Shown here in pieces: positions 58,204-64,000 of a stretch of 64,000 nucleotides of DNA (position 1 is its first letter; each line of letters opens with the position of its first letter). The DNA comes from Thalassolituus sp. UBA1087 (GTDB lineage: Bacteria; Pseudomonadota; Gammaproteobacteria; Pseudomonadales; Oceanobacteraceae), in assembly GCA_002314145.1 (NCBI GenBank), contig DCCG01000041.1, positions 62,001 to 126,000 on the forward strand. Direction: 5' to 3'. Below the pieces are notes generated by a model. That model was not told where the DNA came from. It saw only the letters and a program-made list of their open reading frames with translations, and searched no databases. A program made the position numbers and the translations under genes.

Positions 58204-59043
58204 TTACTCTTCAGTGGCGGTGACTTCCAGCAGATTAATCTGACGACTGGTGCCGTTAACGACTTTAAATTGCCAGTTATCGATATGGATACTCTCATTG
58301 CATTCAGGTACCCGGCCGAAATGGTGAATCACAATACCGCCAATGGTATCGAATTCATCGCTGGGGAATCCGGCGTCAAAATGTTCATTGAAGTCTTCAA
58401 TCGGCGTCAGCGCTTTCACCATAATGATGCCGTCTTCGACTTCCTTGATCATGCTGTCTTCTTCGTCGTAATCGTGTTCGTCTTCGATTTCACCGACAAT
58501 CTGCTCGAGGACGTCTTCAATGGTCACCAGACCAGCAACGCCGCCAAACTCATCCACCACTATCGCCATATGGTTGCGGGTCGCACGGAATTCGCGCAGC
58601 AGCACGTTGAGGCGTTTGCTTTCCGGCACAAAGGTGGTGGGGCGCAGAATTTCTTTCAGGGCAAATTGTTCACGATCTTCATTAAGAATTAATGGCAGCA
58701 GATCTTTTGCCAGCATAATGCCAATCACTTCATCCTGGCCTTCACCAAGCACAGGGAAGCGGGAGTGAGCAGAATCAATGATTTTGGGGAGGTAATCTTT
58801 CAGGGGCTCATCGATATGAATCGATGTCATTTGTGAGCGCGGGATCATAATATCCCGTACCTGCATTTCAGATACCTGCAGGGCGCCTTCCAGGATGTTC
58901 AGTGTGTCACTGTCAACCACCGCGCGTTCGGCGGCTTCCCTGAGTATTATTTTGATGTCCTGACGGCTTTGTGGGTCGTCGGAGAACAGGTCAGTCAATC
59001 TTTCCAGCCAGCTTTTCTGCTGGCCCGATCGGTCTTCGCTCAT
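58204..59043 (-). CDS. corC: CBS-domain protein of the CorC/YbeX type
   Basis: The 279-residue soluble protein has two CBS domains (about 67-190; IMIPRSQMTSI, RFPVLGEGQDEVIGI, MAIVVDEFGGVAGLVTIEDVLE) and a C-terminal transporter-associated domain (CorC_HlyC). It has been linked to magnesium and cobalt efflux and ribosome maturation. It overlaps ybeY by four bases. Confidence 0.94.
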   Translation of the reverse strand: MSEDRSGQQKSWLERLTDLFSDDPQSRQDIKIILREAAERAVVDSDTLNILEGALQVSEMQVRDIMIPRSQMTSIHIDEPLKDYLPKIIDSAHSRFPVLGEGQDEVIGIMLAKDLLPLILNEDREQFALKEILRPTTFVPESKRLNVLLREFRATRNHMAIVVDEFGGVAGLVTIEDVLEQIVGEIEDEHDYDEEDSMIKEVEDGIIMVKALTPIEDFNEHFDAGFPSDEFDTIGGIVIHHFGRVPECNESIHIDNWQFKVVNGTSRQINLLEVTATEE

Positions 59044-59519
59044 TTTTCCTCATCCAGGTATGGATCCGGGTACCCCAGAGTGGCCAGAATCTGCCGCTCC
59101 AGATTTTCCATTTCTTCGGCTTCGTCGTCCTTTATATGGTCGTACCCAAGCAAATGCAAGCAGCCATGCACAACCATGTGTGCCCAATGGGCGTCGGCGC
59201 TTTTTCCCTGTTCGATGGCTTCCTGGCGCACCACCTGGGCACAGATGATCAGATCGCCCAACAGTTCCAGTGGCACCTCAGGTGGCGCATCAAAGGGAAA
59301 AGACAGCACATTGGTGGGGTTATCCTTGCCCCGGTATTCACTGTTCAGTTGCCGGCTTTCTTCCTCGGCCACCAGGCGGATCGTCAGTTCCGGCTCTTCA
59401 AACTCAGTGCGCTCAGTAAGCGCCACGTCTGCCCATTGCTGCAGCTGGTCTTCTGTCGGCAGAAAATCACTGAAGTCATCAAGCGCCTCCGCCTGCTGGA
59501 CATCCAGCAACAGCTTCAT
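59040..59519 (-). CDS. ybeY: endoribonuclease YbeY
   Basis: The 159-residue protein has the zinc motif HMVVHGCLHLLGYDH near 115-130. YbeY acts in 16S rRNA 3'-end maturation and ribosome quality control. Start and stop overlap phoH and corC by four bases each. The size is normal. Confidence 0.96.
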   Translation of the reverse strand: MKLLLDVQQAEALDDFSDFLPTEDQLQQWADVALTERTEFEEPELTIRLVAEEESRQLNSEYRGKDNPTNVLSFPFDAPPEVPLELLGDLIICAQVVRQEAIEQGKSADAHWAHMVVHGCLHLLGYDHIKDDEAEEMENLERQILATLGYPDPYLDEEK

Positions 59520-60592
59520 GATGTGGCGTCCTCATCGTCAGCATCACGCTCGCGGGCGGCCATCATAGCGGCCTTGCGGGCTTCCTGTTGCTGTTGTTCC
59601 TTAACGTCAAATTTGTCATAGGCATCTACGATACGCTGCACCAGCGGGTGGCGTACGACGTCGGCGTTATTGAAACGGGTAATGCCGATGCCGGGAACAC
59701 CATCCAGGACTTCGAGGCCGTGTTTCAGGCCGGAGTAGACACCGCGTGGCAGGTCAACCTGCGTCACGTCACCGGTAATAACCGCTTTGGAACCAAAGCC
59801 AACCCGGGTCAGGAACATTTTCATCTGTTCTTTGGTGGTGTTCTGCGATTCGTCCAGAATGACGAAGGAATGGCTCAGGGTACGGCCACGCATATAAGCC
59901 AGCGGCGCAATTTCGATGACATTGCGCTCGATTAATTTACCTACCTGCTCAAAGCCCAGCATTTCATACAGAGCGTCGTACAGCGGGCGCAGATAGGGGT
60001 CGATTTTCTGTGCCAGGTCGCCGGGCAGGAAGCCCAGCTTTTCGCCGGCTTCTACCGCCGGACGTACCAGCAGAATGCGTTTGATTTCATCGCGCTGCAG
60101 GGCTTCTACTGCCGCAGCCACTGCCAGAAAGGTTTTACCGGTACCGGCCGGGCCGACCCCGAAGTTGATATCAAATTCGCGCACCCGCTGCAGGTATTCC
60201 AGCTGGTGTGGGCCACGGGGCTTAAAGGTGCCGCCCGGGGTTTTGATGGAACGGGCGTCATAGTTGGGCTTTTGCCCGCCAGCGGCGTCCTCTGAGCCTT
60301 CTTCCTGCAGAAACAGATGAATCAGGTCGGGAGTGATCAGAGTGCCGTTGCCGGTTTCCCGGTACAGGCGCTGAATCAGGTTAGCCGCACGCTGACCCAG
60401 TTTGAGGTTGCCTTCCACGGTGAACTTGCTGCCACGGTTGAAGATGGTCAGGCCGTAGTGGTCGGCAATCTGTTCGATATGACTGTCGAAGTGACCACAC
60501 AGGTTAGCCAGGCGCTGCGCGTCATCCGGCTCCAGTGTGAATGAGCTGCTGTGAGCAGCAGCGGTGTTTTCTGTCGATTGTTGGTCTGTCAA
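59516..60592 (-). CDS. ybeZ: PhoH-like ATPase (YbeZ)
   Basis: The 358-residue protein appears to use a TTG start (60592-60590) placed seven bases after GGAG. Walker A is in GVGPAGTGKTFLAV, Walker B is in FVILDESQNTTKEQ and a KH-like N-terminal region precedes them. YbeZ works with YbeY in RNA metabolism. The usual partner order miaB-ybeZ-ybeY-corC-lnt is kept. Confidence 0.94.
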   Translation of the reverse strand: MTDQQSTENTAAAHSSSFTLEPDDAQRLANLCGHFDSHIEQIADHYGLTIFNRGSKFTVEGNLKLGQRAANLIQRLYRETGNGTLITPDLIHLFLQEEGSEDAAGGQKPNYDARSIKTPGGTFKPRGPHQLEYLQRVREFDINFGVGPAGTGKTFLAVAAAVEALQRDEIKRILLVRPAVEAGEKLGFLPGDLAQKIDPYLRPLYDALYEMLGFEQVGKLIERNVIEIAPLAYMRGRTLSHSFVILDESQNTTKEQMKMFLTRVGFGSKAVITGDVTQVDLPRGVYSGLKHGLEVLDGVPGIGITRFNNADVVRHPLVQRIVDAYDKFDVKEQQQQEARKAAMMAARERDADDEDATS

Positions 60593-60622
60593 AAAGACAC
60601 TCCATTGGGCAGATAGCCCGTT

Positions 60623-61972
60623 TTAATAAGCCAGCTCCGGGTTCAGCAGCAGGCCTCTGAGACTGTTGGGATAAGCATCTTCGATGCGTACTTTGACGAA
60701 TTTACCGATCAGACTGTGGTCATCGGCTTTGAAATTCACCACGCGGTTGTTTTCGGTACGGCCCTGCAGTTCACCCGGGTCCTTACGTGAGACGCCGGTC
60801 ACCAGGATGGTTTCTTCACGGCCGACCATACGACGGCTGATCTGTTGTGCCTGTTGCACAATGCGCGCCTGCAGAATCTGCAGGCGCTGCTTTTTCACCT
60901 CATCCGGCGTGTCGTCTTCCAGCGCGGACGCCGGTGTGCCCGGACGCGGGCTGTAGATAAAGCTGAAGGACACATCGAAACCGATCCGGTTGATCAGGTT
61001 CATGGTGTCTTCGAAATCTTCGTCAGTTTCACCCGGGAAGCCGACGATGAAGTCGGAAGATATGGAAATATCCGGGCGCAGTTTACGGATGCGCTCAATT
61101 TTATCGATATACATATCGATTTCGTGGCCACGCTTCATCGCTGCCAGAATGCGGTTGGAGCCGCTCTGCACCGGCAGATGCAGGTGGCTGACCAGTTCCG
61201 GTACCTGTGCGTAAACGTCGATCAGGCTGTCACTGAACTCCAGCGGATGCGAGGTGGTGAAGCGGATACGGTCGATACCGTCGATATCAGCGACTTCGGT
61301 GATCAGCTCGGCCAGGTCGGCGATATCATCATCCATGGTCGCACCACGGTAGGCGTTGACGTTCTGGCCCAGCAGATTCACTTCGCGTACGCCCTGGGCG
61401 GCCAGCGTCTGCACTTCTTTCAGGACATCCGCCAGCGGACGGCTGACTTCTTCACCACGGGTATAAGGCACCACGCAGAAGGTACAGTATTTCGAGCAGC
61501 CTTCCATAATGGAAACAAAGGCACTGCAGCCTTCGACTTTGGGCGCCGGCAGATGATCAAACTTCTCGATTTCCGGGAAGGTGACATCCACTACCTGAAT
61601 GGCGTTGGCGGATTTGTTCACCATGTCCGGCAGACGGTGCAGGGTCTGCGGGCCGAACACCATGTCCACAAAAGGGGCCCGCTTGATGATGGCATCGCCT
61701 TCCTGGGAGGCGACACAGCCGCCGACACCGATCTTCAGATCCGGGTTCTTTGACTTCAGCGGTTTCCAGCGGCCCAGTTCATGGAATACCTTCTCCTGCG
61801 CTTTTTCACGGATGGAGCAGGTGTTCAGCAGGATAACGTCGGCTTCTTCCGGGTTATCCGTGATTTCCATTTTATGACTCTCGCCCAGCATATCCGCCAT
61901 GCGCGATGAGTCGTACTCGTTCATCTGACAGCCGTGGGTTTTGATGTAGAGTTTTTTTACCTGTTCAGTCAT
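60623..61972 (-). CDS. miaB: tRNA-2-methylthio-N6-dimethylallyladenosine synthase
   Basis: The start at 61972 gives 449 residues and the opening MTEQVKKLYIKTHGCQMNEYDS. The N-terminal cluster cysteines are in THGCQMN, NTCSIRE and VGGCVAS; the radical SAM site is CSKYCTFC; a TRAM domain ends the protein. MiaB methylthiolates i6A37 of tRNAs reading U-starting codons. The start lacks a strong ribosome site. Confidence 0.97.
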   Translation of the reverse strand: MTEQVKKLYIKTHGCQMNEYDSSRMADMLGESHKMEITDNPEEADVILLNTCSIREKAQEKVFHELGRWKPLKSKNPDLKIGVGGCVASQEGDAIIKRAPFVDMVFGPQTLHRLPDMVNKSANAIQVVDVTFPEIEKFDHLPAPKVEGCSAFVSIMEGCSKYCTFCVVPYTRGEEVSRPLADVLKEVQTLAAQGVREVNLLGQNVNAYRGATMDDDIADLAELITEVADIDGIDRIRFTTSHPLEFSDSLIDVYAQVPELVSHLHLPVQSGSNRILAAMKRGHEIDMYIDKIERIRKLRPDISISSDFIVGFPGETDEDFEDTMNLINRIGFDVSFSFIYSPRPGTPASALEDDTPDEVKKQRLQILQARIVQQAQQISRRMVGREETILVTGVSRKDPGELQGRTENNRVVNFKADDHSLIGKFVKVRIEDAYPNSLRGLLLNPELAY

Positions 61973-62009
61973 AAAGGGCTTACTGTCCGCCGGATTCAAA
62001 AGGGGCGGC

Positions 62010-62015
62010 ATTATA
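62010..62015 (-). promoter_or_regulatory. candidate -10 of the miaB operon
   Basis: TATAAT on the reverse strand lies 38 bases before the miaB ATG. The -35 is weak (CTGGCG-like). It is divergent from the DUF1820 promoter about 60 bases away. Confidence 0.5.
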
Positions 62016-62069
62016 CTGCTTCTGCTTACTTTATCGCCAGTATTCTGCCCGTTTCAGACGCCCGGATCA

Positions 62070-62078
62070 TGCTATAAT
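62070..62078 (+). promoter_or_regulatory. extended -10 promoter of the DUF1820 gene
   Basis: TGC then TATAAT (62073-62078) forms an extended -10, 40 bases before the start codon. It would not need a strong -35, and none is seen. Confidence 0.65.
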
Positions 62079-62117
62079 CCGCCTCCTTTTACCGCATCTG
62101 ACTGTGATCCCCGACGT

Positions 62118-62477
62118 ATGAGCAACAAAGACAAGCAGGAACCGATTTATCGTATTGTGTATCAGCAACAGGCAGAGGTTTGCGAGATATACGCCCGCTA
62201 TCTCTACCAGAGCGATCTGTACGGCTTTGTTGAGCTGGAAGAGCTGATATTCGGCGAGAAGTCCGGTCTGGTGGTCGATCCCGGGGAAGAAAAACTGAAG
62301 GCCACTTTTACCGGGGTTAAGCGTACTTTTATCCCCATGCACGCGGTGATACGCATTGATGAGGTGGAATCCGTGGGCACTCCGAAAGTGTCTGATCTGC
62401 CGGACCCGGAGCTGAAATCCAACGTCAGTCACTTTCCGCGTTCCTTCCTGCCGCCGCGCAATAACGACGATGAATGA
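62118..62477 (+). CDS. DUF1820 family protein
   Basis: This 119-residue soluble protein has the family pattern IYRIVYQQQAEVCEIYARYLYQSDLYGFVELEELIFGE and a later IPMHAVIRIDEV block. The function is unknown; genes of this family often lie near miaB in gammaproteobacteria. It is monocistronic and ends convergent to the lipoprotein gene. Confidence 0.9.
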   Translation: MSNKDKQEPIYRIVYQQQAEVCEIYARYLYQSDLYGFVELEELIFGEKSGLVVDPGEEKLKATFTGVKRTFIPMHAVIRIDEVESVGTPKVSDLPDPELKSNVSHFPRSFLPPRNNDDE

Positions 62478-62481
62478 CGCC

Positions 62482-62504
62482 CAGTGCCGGCAAAACCGGC
62501 ACTG
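62482..62504. terminator. hairpin between convergent genes
   Basis: CAGTGCCGG pairs with CCGGCACTG around CAAAA. There is no T-run on either side, so it is a weak intrinsic terminator at best. It lies between DUF1820 and the lipoprotein gene. Confidence 0.45.
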
Positions 62505-62523
62505 AGATCCGCAGCGGCCGGGA

Positions 62524-63471
62524 TTATTGGCTGCGCATCAGCTCTTCAATGGCTTTGGCGTACTCACTGGCCTGCTGATTAAGCGGCAGATGACGGATGT
62601 CATCGTGCTTCAGGGCGGTGCTGATTTTGTACAGCCAGCGTTCCATCTTCAGCGCAATGGCTTCGCCGTCGTCTTTGCTGCTGTTGAGAATCTGATTGGT
62701 CAGGTCGGTGATAACTTCAGCGTGTTGCGCCGCTTTGGTCGCCGCCACCGTCACCCGGGCGATAGCACCTTTGGCCCGCGGGGTCTTGCTGATCAGTGCC
62801 TGGGCTTCCAGCAGCGATTTCTGCGCCGTCTGCCAGCTGATCGGGGCAACGTCAGCCCCGCCTTTGTTCTCAACCCGCTGCAGAAGGTCTTTGACCGGCT
62901 TCAGCTGGATATACTCGATGGTATTGACCTCCACCTGATGCATGCGGGCGAGCAGTTTTTTCTGCTCCGCTTCGGCTTCCAGCGTCTGCTGATCTTCCAT
63001 CAGGCTCATGATCTCAACCAGGGATTCTTCCAGCCCGGCATAATCACCGGGGAAGTACTCATCGGCTTTGATGTTCTGCAGCACTTTGCGGTGGTCAAAG
63101 GCCGGTTTCAGCTGGCGCTGTATCGCCTGTTTAACCTGCAGGCCGGCCTCCAGCGTTTTCAGTGAGGTCATGGCCTGGGTTTTAACCACGCCGTCGGCCT
63201 CGCCGCTGGTCAGCATATCCTGGGCTTTAAGCAGACTCTTTTCTGCTTCGGCCAGATGGCGCGGGGCATAGTAGGCGAGATTTTCACTGCGCCCGAGTTC
63301 CAGTTTGGACTGGGCATGCTGAATGGTGCGGGACGCTGACTCATCCGCCATCGCGGCATCGCGCTTTGCTTCCTGGGCAATGGCATCGTAATTTACAACC
63401 TTGCTGGCGCAGCCGCTCAAAGCCAGCAGTCCCAGGCCTGCAAGCAGGCTTTTTTTCAGCGACGGAGTCAT
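62524..63471 (-). CDS. helical lipoprotein of unknown function
   Basis: The 315-residue protein has a lipoprotein signal with Cys21 (ALSGCASK) and a mature part that is almost all helix, with charged heptads and an Ala-rich pattern (NYDAIAQEAKRDAAMADESA). This suggests a periplasmic coiled-coil or rod. It has some look of the DUF4398 type but I cannot place it firmly. It stands alone, convergent with DUF1820. Confidence 0.7.
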   Translation of the reverse strand: MTPSLKKSLLAGLGLLALSGCASKVVNYDAIAQEAKRDAAMADESASRTIQHAQSKLELGRSENLAYYAPRHLAEAEKSLLKAQDMLTSGEADGVVKTQAMTSLKTLEAGLQVKQAIQRQLKPAFDHRKVLQNIKADEYFPGDYAGLEESLVEIMSLMEDQQTLEAEAEQKKLLARMHQVEVNTIEYIQLKPVKDLLQRVENKGGADVAPISWQTAQKSLLEAQALISKTPRAKGAIARVTVAATKAAQHAEVITDLTNQILNSSKDDGEAIALKMERWLYKISTALKHDDIRHLPLNQQASEYAKAIEELMRSQ

Positions 63472-63635
63472 GGACTTCCCCTGTGTCTGTGTGTCATTGG
63501 ATGTGAACAGGGCGGGATATTAACATCAAAAAAAGACACGAATGAATGATATGGCGCGTTGTGTGTGACCGGTAGCGGCGGGGCGGGGAAATTTCAGTTT
63601 GTCCGCTCTGCGCTGTGTCTGTTGATCAATGACGC

Positions 63636-63664
63636 TTGTGTCGTTCATATTGCCCTGCTATATA
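63636..63664 (+). promoter_or_regulatory. promoter of the truncated gene at the right edge
   Basis: TTGTGT (63636-63641) and an extended -10, TGC plus TATATA (63659-63664), are 17 bases apart. The start codon lies 87 bases downstream, which leaves a fairly long leader. Confidence 0.55.
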
Positions 63665-63750
63665 TCGTTAAAAGCGCAGTACAGAGGAGGATTCTCAGAC
63701 CGTCGTCGTCACGCATGTACCACCCTGTTTGGTCAATACGGAGAAATCTC

Positions 63751-64000
63751 ATGAATGCAGAGATGCAACCCTTGTTCTGGCGTATCAGCGATCAGGATAA
63801 AAGCGGCTTTGAAGCAGTCAGTCTGTTGATGCCGGCCGGTATGGCCGGAGAAGACCCGGCGGAGTTTCCCACCGAGGTCTGTTTCCGCTCCAATCGCAGT
63901 ACAACCCACCCGGTGGACCTTCGCTGGTCTGAAGAAGATTCCGATCTGTTTATGAACCTGCTCGATCGCCTCATGGATGCTGAGGACGGCGAGGATATTG
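63751..64000 (+). CDS. protein of unknown function, truncated by the right edge
   Basis: ATG 63751 follows GGAGA at a good distance and the frame stays open to the edge (83 codons). The visible part is acidic, with Trp and Met residues spread along it (MQPLFWRISDQDKSGFEAVS, LMPAGMAGEDPAEFP) and no signal or membrane helix. I do not recognise it. A promoter with an extended -10 lies upstream. Confidence 0.65.
   Translation, partial: MNAEMQPLFWRISDQDKSGFEAVSLLMPAGMAGEDPAEFPTEVCFRSNRSTTHPVDLRWSEEDSDLFMNLLDRLMDAEDGEDI

Overview
The window reads as a chromosomal segment of a marine gammaproteobacterium, most like the Oceanospirillales. The basis is a complete gammaproteobacterial dcw cluster running into lpxC, an M23 peptidase gene, secA, argJ and mutT; a miaB-phoH-ybeY-corC-lnt block; ectoine catabolism genes; and a bacterial voltage-gated channel. 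This is inference from gene content; no rRNA or tRNA gene was seen to fix the taxon. Most of the window is dense, ordinary housekeeping DNA.

Region 1 (1-10.9 kb) is an envelope and iron-linked region. A large TPR-like lipoprotein gene, with a small exported-protein gene running off the left edge behind it, is divergent from a lipoprotein that joins an EF-hand loop, a DUF1566-like domain and a di-haem MauG/cytochrome c peroxidase domain. A perfect 7-1-7 Fur-type palindrome lies on the divergent promoters. A metallophosphoesterase lipoprotein and an exbB-exbD-exbD-tonB operon follow. The exbB promoter also carries a Fur-like site.

Region 2 (11-16.2 kb) is a four-gene operon for ectoine breakdown. 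An M20 deacetylase (DoeB2 type), a diaminobutyrate aminotransferase (DoeD), ectoine hydrolase (DoeA) and a semialdehyde dehydrogenase (DoeC) would convert ectoine to aspartate. No transporter or dedicated regulator sits beside it.

Region 3 (16.4-20 kb) is accessory. It holds two tandem, near-duplicate periplasmic PilJ-like proteins, a 58-residue membrane protein, and a RAYT (IS200-like transposase domesticated with REP hairpins) flanked by REP-like elements in opposite orientations.

Region 4 (20-30.6 kb) holds the glycine cleavage operon gcvT-gcvH-gcvP behind a palindrome-bearing promoter and a TetR gene. It continues with an AraC regulator, a cyclic-nucleotide/rhodanese protein paired with a second TonB-like protein, a small membrane protein, a DUF502 protein, and a NaChBac-like channel with an acid-rich selectivity filter.

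Region 5 (31-54.1 kb) is the division and cell wall cluster mraZ-rsmH-ftsL-ftsI-murE-murF-mraY-murD-ftsW-murG-murC-ddl-ftsQ-ftsA-ftsZ, then lpxC, an M23 peptidase, secA, argJ and mutT. Many junctions overlap by 1 to 10 bases. It is preceded by a ladder of MraZ-type boxes.

Region 6 (54.2-64 kb) has a methyl-accepting chemotaxis protein, the reverse-strand block miaB, phoH, ybeY, corC, lnt and a small membrane protein, a DUF1820 gene, a helical lipoprotein, and a gene truncated by the right edge. I did not find a clearly new multi-gene system. The best candidates for novelty are the Fur-linked lipoprotein/di-haem locus, the tandem free-standing PilJ proteins and the unusual channel filter.
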